DNA from: Myxococcales bacterium
GTDB taxonomy: Bacteria; Myxococcota; Polyangia; Fen-1088
Length of the DNA stretch: 21,034 nucleotides
Direction of reading: 5' to 3'
Assembly (NCBI GenBank): GCA_003155465.1
Contig: PMCR01000562.1
Location: 28,899-49,932, forward strand
A program made the position numbers and the translations under genes. The notes beneath the pieces are model-generated. The model did no database searches and had not been told where the DNA came from. It was given only the letters and a program-made list of their open reading frames with translations. Numbering within the stretch: the stretch's first letter is position 1; each line of letters opens with the position of its first letter. Below are positions 1 to 7,404 of the stretch, piece by piece.

Positions 1-585
1 TTCTCCACGGCGGTGGACAACCAGCCTTACGTCAACGTGCACATCTTGCAGGGCGAGCGGGAAATGGCCGAGGACAACAAGAGCTTGGCGCATTTTCAAC
101 TGACCGGCATCCCGCCGGCGCCACGGGGCGCACCACAGATCGAGGTGTCGTTCGACATCGATTCCAACGGCATGGTGAGCGTGGCGGCCAAGGATCTGGG
201 CACGGGCAAGACCCAAACCGTCGTGGTGCAGCCCACGTCAGGTCTTTCCGAGTCCGAGATTGGCGGCTTCATTGCCGAGTCTGAGTCGAGTCGCCAGGTG
301 GACCTGTCGAAGAAGGAGTGGGCCGATCTGCGCAACGGCGCCGACACGCTCATCTACGGCACCGAGCGCACCTTGCAGGAATTTGGCGACAAGCTGGACA
401 TGGACGCCAAGGCGCGGCTGCAGATGGCTCTCGACGAGTGCAAGCGCACACTTGAGATGTTCACGGGTGACGTAGTCCGCGGGCGTGACGCCATCTCCAA
501 GCTGGAAACCGAGGCCCACATGTTGTTCATGGCGCTGCAGGGCGGAAGCATGTCCGAGTCGGAGCCCTCGCCCGACGATTCGTAG
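1..585 (+). CDS. dnaK: DnaK (Hsp70) chaperone, C-terminal part, 5' end outside window
   Basis: The frame is open from base 1 and ends at TAG 583-585, so this is the 3' part of a longer gene; the GTG at 13 is internal. The 194 visible residues begin in the substrate-binding beta domain with the Hsp70 signatures LQGERxMAxDNKSL, [19 protein letters not shown] and GLSESEI, followed by the helical lid (roughly residues 85-180). Hsp70 binds exposed hydrophobic peptides in an ATP-driven cycle stimulated by a J protein, and the next gene encodes one 6 bases downstream. The extreme C-terminus is a short Ser/Glu/Pro/Asp tail ([10 protein letters not shown]), not the EEVD-like acidic tail of E. coli DnaK. 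This could mean a specialised paralogue rather than the housekeeping copy; the ATPase domain cannot be seen. The family call is firm, the paralogue idea is inference. Confidence 0.96.
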   Translation, partial: FSTAVDNQPYVNVHILQGEREMAEDNKSLAHFQLTGIPPAPRGAPQIEVSFDIDSNGMVSVAAKDLGTGKTQTVVVQPTSGLSESEIGGFIAESESSRQVDLSKKEWADLRNGADTLIYGTERTLQEFGDKLDMDAKARLQMALDECKRTLEMFTGDVVRGRDAISKLETEAHMLFMALQGGSMSESEPSPDDS

Positions 586-591
586 CCCACC

Positions 592-1686
592 GTGGCGCAC
601 GACTACTACAAAATGCTTGGGCTGGCGCGCGATGCGCCCACGGCGGAGATCAAGGCCGCCTACCGCAAGCTGGCCTTGCAGTTTCATCCCGACCGCAACC
701 CCGGCGACCCTGCGGCCGAGGAGCGGTTCAAGGAAGTCTCGCAGGCCTACGCGGTGTTGGGCGACGAGGAGAAGCGGGCGCGCTACGATCGCCTGGGCGC
801 CATCCCCGGCGACCTGCCGTTTGGGGACGGCGCTGATCTGGCCAAGGTCACTGAATTCTTCGACGCCATCTTCGGCGACCTGTTCGGGCTGGGGCGCAAG
901 CGGGCCACCGGGCAGGACCTGCGCTACACCTTGGAGTTGGATTTCGACGAGGCGGCGCTCGGGTGCCAAAAGACGATTCGCTTTCTGCGCAGCGAGGACT
1001 GCCGGACCTGCGGCGGCACTGGCGCGCAAGGAGGGGCCGCGGGCTTGCAGCCCTGCGCGCGTTGCGCGGGCCAGGGTTGGGCACGGCACAAAGCGGGCTT
1101 CTTTTCGACCCGGCGTGAGTGCCTGGCCTGCGGCGGCTCGGGGCAGATCCCGCGCGTGCGCTGCAAGGCCTGCTCGGGCACCGGCCTATGTGAGGGCGAG
1201 CGCGAATGCGTGGTGCGTGTGCCACCCGGCTCCCAGGCGGGCGGCAGCCAGCGGGTCGCGGGCGAAGGCTCGCCCGGCCGGCGCGGCGGACCGGCCGGCG
1301 ATCTGCACGTGATCGTCAGGCCGCGGCCGCATCCCTTCTATCGCCAGGAAGGCGATCATCTGGAGGTCGAGGTGCCAGTACGCATGGACGAGGCGGCCTT
1401 GGGTACCGAGATCGAGGTGTCGCTTCTGGACACGCGCGTGCGCATGAAGATCCCGGCCGGCACGCAGCCGGGCAGCGTCTTTCGCGTACGCGGCAAGGGG
1501 CTGCCCGCCCCCGGCGGCAGCCGCGGCGATGCCCATGTGCGCGTGCAGGTCGAAGTGCCCAGCGCGTGCAGCGACGAGGCGCGCGCGGCGCTGCGCAAGC
1601 TGGGGGAGATGCTCGGCGACGATGCCTATCCACGCCAGCGCGCCTTCAGGGAAACGATGGCGGCATCGCGCCGGCGGGAGGACTGA
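592..1686 (+). CDS. dnaJ: DnaJ co-chaperone (type I Hsp40)
   Basis: 364 residues from a GTG start six bases after the dnaK stop. The N-terminal J domain (about residues 4-68) has the HPD triad at 32-34, which stimulates the Hsp70 ATPase. A zinc-binding region follows with all four CxxCxGxG-type repeats visible: CRTCGGTG, CARCAGQG, CLACGGSG and CKACSGTG. The C-terminal substrate-binding beta domains follow (GDLHVIVRPRPHPFYRQEGD). Length is close to the usual 370-380. The odd point is the linker after the J domain: the normal Gly/Phe-rich segment is replaced by a short acidic/hydrophobic one (around residues 64-105: GDLPFGDGADL, FFDAIFGDLFGLG). It is presumably the partner of the adjacent DnaK. 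The start fits because the J-domain sequence begins within four residues of it. Confidence 0.95.
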   Translation: MAHDYYKMLGLARDAPTAEIKAAYRKLALQFHPDRNPGDPAAEERFKEVSQAYAVLGDEEKRARYDRLGAIPGDLPFGDGADLAKVTEFFDAIFGDLFGLGRKRATGQDLRYTLELDFDEAALGCQKTIRFLRSEDCRTCGGTGAQGGAAGLQPCARCAGQGWARHKAGFFSTRRECLACGGSGQIPRVRCKACSGTGLCEGERECVVRVPPGSQAGGSQRVAGEGSPGRRGGPAGDLHVIVRPRPHPFYRQEGDHLEVEVPVRMDEAALGTEIEVSLLDTRVRMKIPAGTQPGSVFRVRGKGLPAPGGSRGDAHVRVQVEVPSACSDEARAALRKLGEMLGDDAYPRQRAFRETMAASRRRED

Positions 1687-1690
1687 CCCG

Positions 1691-2665
1691 ATGCCACTTC
1701 TGAACCTCGCGCTCTTCTTGCTGACCCTGCTGACCACCACCATGCAGGGTGCGCTGGAACGTCACGGCTTTTCCAGCATGTTCCCGCTGCAGGACGGGCT
1801 TTCGTTCTCGCTGCCGCTGATGGCGATCCTGCTTTGTCACGAAATGGGTCACTACCTGGCGGCTCGGCGGCATCACGTGCCGGCTTCGTTGCCCTACTTC
1901 GTGCCGCTGCCGCCGGGCATCGGGCTGTTCGGGACAATGGGCGCCGTGATCTTGCAGTCGAGGACTTCCGACCGGCGCAAGCTCATCGACATTGGTGCGG
2001 CCGGGCCGCTGGCCGGGCTAGCGGTGGCCATCCCGGTTCTCATCTACGGCCTTTCCCTCTCGCCCGTGCAACCCTTGGTGGGGATCGGGGTTCAGGAGGG
2101 CAACTCCATCTTGTATGCGGTTCTCAAGCGCGTCCTGCATGGCGCGTGGCTGCCCGGCGGGGGACGCGACGTGATGTTGCACCCGACGGCCATGGCCGGG
2201 TGGGCCGGGCTGCTAGTCACCATGCTCAACCTTCTGCCCGTGGGCCAGCTTGATGGTGGCCATGTCGCCATCGCCTACTTCGGCAATCGTTACGGCCGGG
2301 CTTCGCGCATCCTGCAGAACCTGTTGCCACTCTTCGCGCTCGGGGTCGGTGTCGCGGTCTATGCCGATGTTGCGGCCGAGTTGGCGCGGCTGGGCGGGGG
2401 ACTGCCGGTTTCCGCCGTCAACATCGCGACTGCGGCCGGGATGCCCTGGCTCATGTGGTTCGTCCTGCTCGCGCTGTTGCGGCGGCTGTCGGGCGGCATC
2501 GACCATCCGCCAGTCGACGATCGACCCCTGCCGTTGAGCCGCGTGGGTCTTTTCTGGCTGGTCTTCGTGACCTTCGCCATAATATTCATGCCTGTCCCGC
2601 TGCGCGCCAGTTTGGGCGCCGCGGGTGACGGGCCGAGCCGGGAGATCCAGCAAAGCGAACCATGA
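1691..2665 (+). CDS. M50 family site-2-protease-type membrane metalloprotease
   Basis: 324 residues from the ATG at 1691, four bases after the dnaJ stop; the frame is open further upstream, but that part lies inside dnaJ. It has about seven or eight hydrophobic segments. HEMGH at residues 50-54 is the HExxH zinc/catalytic motif inside a membrane segment, and NLLPVGQLDGGH at 180-191 supplies the third zinc ligand (the Asp of LDGG). GLFGTMGAVI (78-87) and NSILY (138-142) recall the EGY1-like branch of the family. M50 enzymes cut transmembrane segments within the bilayer, often releasing anti-sigma factors or clearing signal-peptide remnants. No PDZ domain is present. The substrate is unknown; linkage to dnaK/dnaJ suggests envelope or protein-folding stress, which is inference. 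The last bases overlap the next gene (ATGA). Confidence 0.88.
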   Translation: MPLLNLALFLLTLLTTTMQGALERHGFSSMFPLQDGLSFSLPLMAILLCHEMGHYLAARRHHVPASLPYFVPLPPGIGLFGTMGAVILQSRTSDRRKLIDIGAAGPLAGLAVAIPVLIYGLSLSPVQPLVGIGVQEGNSILYAVLKRVLHGAWLPGGGRDVMLHPTAMAGWAGLLVTMLNLLPVGQLDGGHVAIAYFGNRYGRASRILQNLLPLFALGVGVAVYADVAAELARLGGGLPVSAVNIATAAGMPWLMWFVLLALLRRLSGGIDHPPVDDRPLPLSRVGLFWLVFVTFAIIFMPVPLRASLGAAGDGPSREIQQSEP

Positions 2666-3183
2666 GCGAGAGCGAAACCAGCCGCAGCAGCGACAGGGCA
2701 ATCTGTCCCAAGTGCGGGCGCAAGCGCGACAAGGGCGCCCCGGCCTGCCCGCGTTGCGGTCTGCGGTTTGCGCTGTGGCAGCCCAGCATGGCTGACCCGC
2801 GCACCCAACTGACCCCTGCCGGCCAGGAACTGTGGCAGCAGGTGGAGGCCAACTGGCAGGACACGAACCGCCACGAGCAGTTCGCAAAGCACTGTCTACA
2901 GTCGAACTTGCTGCCCGCGGCTGGGCGTTGCTACCGCGATCGCCTGGACCGCTTTCCGGGCGATGCCATCGCCACCAAGATGCAGGCCGAGGTTCTGGCC
3001 AAAGCAACGCTGGGCCTGATGGTGCAGAAGCGGCATGCGGCCGAGCCGGTCACGCGATCAAAGTGGTTCTGGGTCATCATCCTGGCTGCGATGGCCCTGG
3101 CCATCGCGGCCGCGTTCATCTGGGGTCCCGGGAGAATGCGCGCACGCAGAGCTGACCCGACGATCAACGTGCCGATTCCGTAG
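2662..3183 (+). CDS. Zinc-ribbon, single-pass membrane protein of unknown function
   Basis: 173 residues; the ATG overlaps the protease stop codon (ATGA), so the two are probably translationally coupled. The N-terminus carries a four-Cys zinc ribbon: C15/C18 (CPKC) and C29/C32 (CPRC), ten residues apart. Residues about 53-122 look helical, with a pattern like a degenerate TPR pair (for example AAGRCYRDRLDRFPGDAIATK). A single strong membrane segment spans about 135-154 (WFWVIILAAMALAIAAAFIWG), followed by a basic stretch (RMRARR) and a short tail. The basic residues after the segment leave topology uncertain: a tail-anchored protein with a cytoplasmic ribbon is the simplest reading. I do not recognise a named family. 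Its place between the protease and an RNA methyltransferase suggests an accessory role in the operon, not a defined activity. Confidence 0.8.
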   Translation: MSESETSRSSDRAICPKCGRKRDKGAPACPRCGLRFALWQPSMADPRTQLTPAGQELWQQVEANWQDTNRHEQFAKHCLQSNLLPAAGRCYRDRLDRFPGDAIATKMQAEVLAKATLGLMVQKRHAAEPVTRSKWFWVIILAAMALAIAAAFIWGPGRMRARRADPTINVPIP

Positions 3184-3767
3184 TGAAAAAGCTGGCCATC
3201 TCCGGCCCGAGTCGGATGCGGGGGTGCTACGCTTGCGCCACCGTGGCCAAAGTCCCTGGATTCGAACTCCCGCTTGACGAGGTCAGGGCCAGCCTCCAGA
3301 CCCTGCGCCGTCCCCTGCGCATCGCGATTCTGCGCTTTCGCAATCCCTTCAACGTCGGAGCCATCATCCGGGTGGCCCACTCGTTTCTGGTCAAGGAAAT
3401 CCTTCTGGTGGGAGACGAGCCGTACTACGAGCGCGCGGCCATGGGCATGCAGCGCTATGAGAACCTGGTCAAGCTTCACGACGAGCAGGCGCTGGTGGCC
3501 TGGGCGCGCGAGCGCAAGCTGCCGCTCATCGCATTCGAGCGCGAGCACGCCCGGGTGGACCTGTGGCGGGCCGATCTGCCCGAGGAGTGCGTGATGGTGT
3601 TTGGCAGCGAAACCAGCGGCGTGTCCGAGGAACTGCTGGCCGAGGTCGATGACATCGTCGCCATTCCCATGTATGGCATCAACCACTCGTTCCCGGTCAC
3701 CGTGGCTGCCGGCATCGCCATGGCGGAATGGACGCGGAGGTATTACGTTGAGATGGGGAAGCCATGA
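3183..3767 (+). CDS. SpoU/TrmH-type (SPOUT) RNA 2'-O-methyltransferase
   Basis: 194 residues from the GTG at 3183, whose G is the last base of the previous stop. ATG 3216 and GTG 3243 are alternative starts, and no clear Shine-Dalgarno sequence decides. All three SPOUT motifs are visible: motif 1 NPFNVGAIIR at 54-63, motif 2 VFGSETSGVS at 139-148, and motif 3 IPMYGINHSFPVTVAAGI at 161-178. These form the trefoil-knot S-adenosylmethionine site and dimer interface of enzymes that methylate ribose 2'-OH in tRNA or rRNA. Motif 3 reads SFPVTVA where TrmH/RlmB typically have SLNVSVA, so this is a side branch and the target nucleotide cannot be assigned. The protein lacks the extra N-terminal substrate-binding domain of RlmB. 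Its end overlaps the lgt start (ATGA). Confidence 0.88.
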   Translation: MKKLAISGPSRMRGCYACATVAKVPGFELPLDEVRASLQTLRRPLRIAILRFRNPFNVGAIIRVAHSFLVKEILLVGDEPYYERAAMGMQRYENLVKLHDEQALVAWARERKLPLIAFEREHARVDLWRADLPEECVMVFGSETSGVSEELLAEVDDIVAIPMYGINHSFPVTVAAGIAMAEWTRRYYVEMGKP

Positions 3768-4537
3768 TCCCCTATTTTGAGCAGCCCAGACTTTCGGTTG
3801 GGCCCATCACCATTCACGCCTTTGGCGTGTTGGTGGCGGTGGGCATCCTGGTCGGGATGCGCCTCATTCGGCGCCGAGCCATGGCCTTGGGCATGGACCC
3901 GTCCACGGCTGAACGGCTGACCATTTGGATCCTGCTGGGCGGCTTCGCCAGCGCGCACCTTATCGATCGGCTGGTCTACTTCCCCGCTGATACCCTGGCG
4001 AATCCGTGGAGCCTGCTGCGTTTCTGGGAAGGCTTGAGTTCCTTCGGCGGGTTTCTGGGCGCGGTCGTGGGCGCAGCTCTTTTCGTGCGCCATGAACGCC
4101 TGGGGACGCAGAAGTGGCCGTACCTGGATCTGGTCGCCTACGCATTTCCCACCTCATGGTTCTTTGGTCGCATGGGTTGCTTCCTCGCCTTTGACCATCC
4201 CGGCTCGGCTACTGGCTTTGTCCTCGCCGAGCGCTACACCGACGGCATTGTCCGCCACAACTTGGGGCTGGACGAGGCGCTCTACACCCTGCCGGTTGCG
4301 CTGCTCCTTCTCTGGCTCGGCCGTGGTCGCGCCCGCGCACCGGGCTTCTTCGTGGGCCTGCTGGCCGTGCTCTACGCGCCGGCGCGCTGCTTGCTCGACT
4401 TCCTACGCTTCGTGGACGTCCGCTACTTCCACTTCACGCCTGGCCAGTACGGTGCCGTCGCTCTTCTGGTGGTGGGCGTGTGGATCCTGTGGCGCGTGCC
4501 CACTCGCGTGGCGACGCAGCCGCTTGCTGGCTCCTAG
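3764..4537 (+). CDS. lgt: Prolipoprotein diacylglyceryl transferase, divergent Lgt
   Basis: 257 residues; the ATG overlaps the methyltransferase stop, with GGGGAA just upstream. Lgt transfers diacylglycerol from phosphatidylglycerol to the lipobox Cys of prelipoproteins in the inner membrane. About seven membrane segments and the family layout are present: VGPITIHAFGVL near 12-23, WEGLSSFGGFLGA at 88-100, GRMGCFLA at 135-142, and APARCLLDFLR at 205-215. Arginines aligning with E. coli R143 and R239 are kept. By my manual alignment, other positions important in E. coli differ: Y26 is Phe20, H103 is Phe94 (FGG instead of HGG), N146 is Cys139, and the NGELWG segment is replaced by AFDHPG. Family membership is clear; whether it is the cell's main Lgt, a paralogue or altered in activity is open. 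The window encodes two lipoproteins, one immediately downstream. Confidence 0.85.
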   Translation: MIPYFEQPRLSVGPITIHAFGVLVAVGILVGMRLIRRRAMALGMDPSTAERLTIWILLGGFASAHLIDRLVYFPADTLANPWSLLRFWEGLSSFGGFLGAVVGAALFVRHERLGTQKWPYLDLVAYAFPTSWFFGRMGCFLAFDHPGSATGFVLAERYTDGIVRHNLGLDEALYTLPVALLLLWLGRGRARAPGFFVGLLAVLYAPARCLLDFLRFVDVRYFHFTPGQYGAVALLVVGVWILWRVPTRVATQPLAGS

Positions 4538-4566
4538 CCGCGTCAGGTTTCCCCGTCCCTGCCTGC

Positions 4567-4617
4567 AGGTATGAGGCGGTACTCGCCCACGGCTGGATGT
4601 GGTAGGATTTCATACCT
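4567..4617 (+). promoter_or_regulatory. 8-bp perfect inverted repeat abutting the start codon of the Cys-rich lipoprotein gene
   Basis: AGGTATGA at 4567-4574 and its exact reverse complement TCATACCT at 4610-4617 are separated by 35 bases. The right arm ends directly at the ATG at 4618. A likely Shine-Dalgarno sequence (TAGGA, 4603-4607) sits just before the right arm. In RNA, pairing of the arms would cover the start region; in DNA the arms could be a spaced operator. Both readings are inference, and eight bases could be chance. No convincing sigma70 promoter or Rho-independent terminator is visible in the 80-base gap after lgt. Confidence 0.35.
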
Positions 4618-7404
4618 ATGTACCCAGCACTTGGTCGGCGACATTTCACACACACCCAAAAACTCTGCCTGGTCGGCGGAATCCTCATCTCGGGCATCTT
4701 CGGCTGCACGGGCATCTCGCGTCCGATAAAGATCGTTCGCGACGATGCCGGCTCTGGCGCTCCGGACAGCGTGGGCGGGTTGGTCGGCCTGGACTCCAGC
4801 CGTGAGTCTGGTGGAGGAGAGGCGAGAGGCGACGCGGCAGGTCCGGGCGGCGACAGCAAGATCAGCACGGACGGCGCAAGGGGAGAAGCCAGTGTCGCGG
4901 ACGGCCCGTCCTCGGGTGGCGGGAGCGGCGGGAGCGGCGGGAGCGGCGGGAACGGCGGGAACGGCGGCATCGACGCAAGCGGCGGCGGTGGGACCGGTGG
5001 CGCCGGCGGTGGGACCGGCGGTGCCGTCAGCGTGCCCGATGCCGCCATCGATGTCCCGGCGCCGCCCATTGATGCGCCCTCACTCGGTGGCGTCGGCGCA
5101 ACGTGCTCGGTCAGTGGCGACTGTGCTGCCGGCAACTGCGTTGACGGCATCTGCTGCGACGGCCCCTGTGGAGAATGCAAGGCCTGCAAGCAGACATTTA
5201 CCGGCAAGGACAATGGCGTCTGCGCGCCGATCACCGGCGGTCAGGATCCGCACCTCTTTTGCCAGGACGAGACCGACAGCAAGAAGTGCGGAAACGACGG
5301 GTTCTGCGACGGTGCCGGGGCATGCCGCAAGGCAAGCAGCAGCGTCGTCTGTACACAGCCCTCTTGCAAGGGAACCGTGTTCACCCCAGCCGCGACCTGC
5401 GACGGCAAAGGGAACTGCCCGGTTGCCGTACCACGGGAATGCGCACCTTCCCTATGTGCAACGACCGGGTGTTCAACGACCTGCAGCCTCCAGTCGGATT
5501 GCGACACGAACACTAGCTACTGCGACACCACGAAGAATACCTGTGCGTCGAAGCTGCCGAATGGAACGGCTGCTACCTCGACCTTCCAGTGCACATCCGG
5601 GGCGATTGCCGATGGCGTCTGCTGCGACAAGTCGCCGTGTAGCGGGTGCATGGCATGTACGAAGGCCCTGAACGGGCAAACTGACGGACAGTGTCTCAAC
5701 GTTCTGCCAGACACTGCGGGCCACGGAAACTGCACAGCCGCGACCGCGCCTTGTGGCACGACTGGCATGTGCGACGGTAGCGGCAAGTGCCAGTACGGCG
5801 CCAAGGGGACTGGCTGCGGGTCCACATGCACGGGGGCGACCTTCACCCCCAAGGCCTGCGACGGCACGGGCCTCTGCGCTGCGGGGACCCCCAAGACCTG
5901 CGATAACTCCGTCGCCTGCGCGGGTGACATTTGTGGCACGAAGAAGGTGCCCGGCGTTGCCTGCAGTGTCGCCTCCGACTGCGACAGCGGATTCTGCAAA
6001 GACAACCTGGCTGGAACGGCGAAACTCTGTTGTTCAGCCGACTGTTCCACCTGTCAGGGCTGCAATGCCAGTGGGACCGGATGCACGAAGAAGAACACCG
6101 GGGCAACCGATCCTGCCTGTAGCGCCACTTGCCAGAACGGGACCTGCAACAATGCCGGCGGTTGCGCGATTTCAGTCAACGCTTCTTGCGGTGACGGTCA
6201 AAAATGTTCCGGGGCTGGTTCCTTGACCTCTGCCTATCTGTGCAATGAAACCGGCGTATGCGCCGGTGGTGTGGCATCCACCTGTGCGTCGGGCGCTTGC
6301 CTCAACACAACTACGTGTGCTGACAAGAAGGGCCCTGGCCTGGGCTGCTCGTCGGGCACAGAATGCGTCAGCAACAACTGCGTCAACCAAAAGTGCTGCA
6401 GTACTCCGTCGTGTCCGTACTGCCAAGCGTGCAACATTGACAACTCGGGAACGTGCAAGGCCACAGCCCAGGGCTCCACCGATCCGGCGTGCACTGCGAA
6501 CGCCAACACCTGCATCGCTGGCGGCTGCAACGGCATTGGGGGCTGCACAGCCGTCGGGGCAGGGATAGCCTGTCGGGTTTCGGAAGCGACGTGCGACAAC
6601 ACAGCTGGAGGGGAAGGCGTCGGCCAGTGGCGAGCACCAAGCGCCAGTTACCACACCTGCAACGGCTCAACCGGCACCGCTGCCTGTGAACCGCACACGA
6701 CTTGCCCTCTAAGCCTGGTTTGCGCGGCAAGCGGCACCGCTTGCCGGACGAGCTGCACGAAAGACGCAGACTGCATCGATGGCTACTACTGCTCCGGTGG
6801 AGGATCCTGTGTATATCGCAAGACCCCCGGGAACGGTTGCAGCCGGGATCTTGAGTGCCAATCGCGCGTGTGCGTTGGTGGCGTGTGCGTCGAGTGTGAC
6901 AGCTTTGACGATTGCCCACACAACAAACCAGCGTGCATTAGCCATGTCTGCCACCCCTGCTATGACGACCCTGACCTCTTCGAGGGGGATTTTTGCGTCA
7001 GGTCACTGTTCGATCCAACCAATCCGAGCGGCTCCATGGATCCCCTATCTTGGTGTGGAGCGCGGACTTATCCCATCCAGTTGTCAGGCACGGACGAGTG
7101 CACCGGGTGCGGTTCGGGCACTGATTGCCCGTCCGGCCAGGTTTGTTTGAACTCGACCTGCCGGAATCACGGCGGCCAACCCTGCGTGCAGAACAACTGC
7201 ACTGGTGGAAACTGTCAAAGCAACGGTACGTGTCCGCTAGATGGTATCGGCGATCCAGCGTCAGGGCCAGAAGGGAACCGGTGCTACATGGCTTCACGTG
7301 GAGGCTCTAGCACCGGGTGCAACGCTTACACGCAGTGCGACGTTGCCTGCTCCACCGTCTATGGCTCAGAGGTCAATGTGAACCCGCACAGTTGCTGCCA
7401 CTAG
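4618..7404 (+). CDS. Giant Cys-rich repeat lipoprotein on a Gly/Ser stalk
   Basis: 928 residues from the ATG at 4618, with TAGGA about ten bases upstream. The signal sequence ends in a lipobox (GIFGC, lipidated Cys30), so the product should be a membrane-anchored lipoprotein. Residues about 60-140 form a low-complexity Gly/Ser/Ala/Asp stalk. The rest is extremely Cys-rich, with four modules each holding a CC-x(3,4)-C-x2-C-x2-C core: CCDGPCGECKAC (from residue 179), CCDKSPCSGCMAC (335), CCSADCSTCQGC (471) and CCSTPSCPYCQAC (593). Module spacing is about 156, 136 and 122 residues. Each module also carries a DCxxG(x)C-like knot before the core and CDGxGxC-like turns after it. The C-terminal third has shorter EGF/knottin-like Cys clusters and ends in SCCH. 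No enzyme motif is seen. Disulfide-stabilised surface adhesin or binding protein is the likeliest role, by analogy with Cys-rich myxobacterial lipoproteins. Confidence 0.85.
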   Translation: MYPALGRRHFTHTQKLCLVGGILISGIFGCTGISRPIKIVRDDAGSGAPDSVGGLVGLDSSRESGGGEARGDAAGPGGDSKISTDGARGEASVADGPSSGGGSGGSGGSGGNGGNGGIDASGGGGTGGAGGGTGGAVSVPDAAIDVPAPPIDAPSLGGVGATCSVSGDCAAGNCVDGICCDGPCGECKACKQTFTGKDNGVCAPITGGQDPHLFCQDETDSKKCGNDGFCDGAGACRKASSSVVCTQPSCKGTVFTPAATCDGKGNCPVAVPRECAPSLCATTGCSTTCSLQSDCDTNTSYCDTTKNTCASKLPNGTAATSTFQCTSGAIADGVCCDKSPCSGCMACTKALNGQTDGQCLNVLPDTAGHGNCTAATAPCGTTGMCDGSGKCQYGAKGTGCGSTCTGATFTPKACDGTGLCAAGTPKTCDNSVACAGDICGTKKVPGVACSVASDCDSGFCKDNLAGTAKLCCSADCSTCQGCNASGTGCTKKNTGATDPACSATCQNGTCNNAGGCAISVNASCGDGQKCSGAGSLTSAYLCNETGVCAGGVASTCASGACLNTTTCADKKGPGLGCSSGTECVSNNCVNQKCCSTPSCPYCQACNIDNSGTCKATAQGSTDPACTANANTCIAGGCNGIGGCTAVGAGIACRVSEATCDNTAGGEGVGQWRAPSASYHTCNGSTGTAACEPHTTCPLSLVCAASGTACRTSCTKDADCIDGYYCSGGGSCVYRKTPGNGCSRDLECQSRVCVGGVCVECDSFDDCPHNKPACISHVCHPCYDDPDLFEGDFCVRSLFDPTNPSGSMDPLSWCGARTYPIQLSGTDECTGCGSGTDCPSGQVCLNSTCRNHGGQPCVQNNCTGGNCQSNGTCPLDGIGDPASGPEGNRCYMASRGGSSTGCNAYTQCDVACSTVYGSEVNVNPHSCCH
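4918..4962 (+). repeat. Five tandem 9-bp repeats encoding Gly-Gly-Ser/Asn
   Basis: Three copies of GGCGGGAGC followed by two of GGCGGGAAC, in frame within the stalk of the Cys-rich lipoprotein. Copy-number change would lengthen or shorten the stalk without breaking the frame. Confidence 0.9.

Noticed and set aside
238..1089. 283-residue open frame on the minus strand
   Set aside because: Antisense to dnaK/dnaJ, no recognisable domain; typical shadow in GC-rich DNA.
1529..1690. Longer N-terminus for the M50 protease, starting inside dnaJ
   Set aside because: It would overlap dnaJ by 158 bases, its sequence is Arg/Cys-rich and unlike the family, and ATG 1691 opens directly into a membrane segment.
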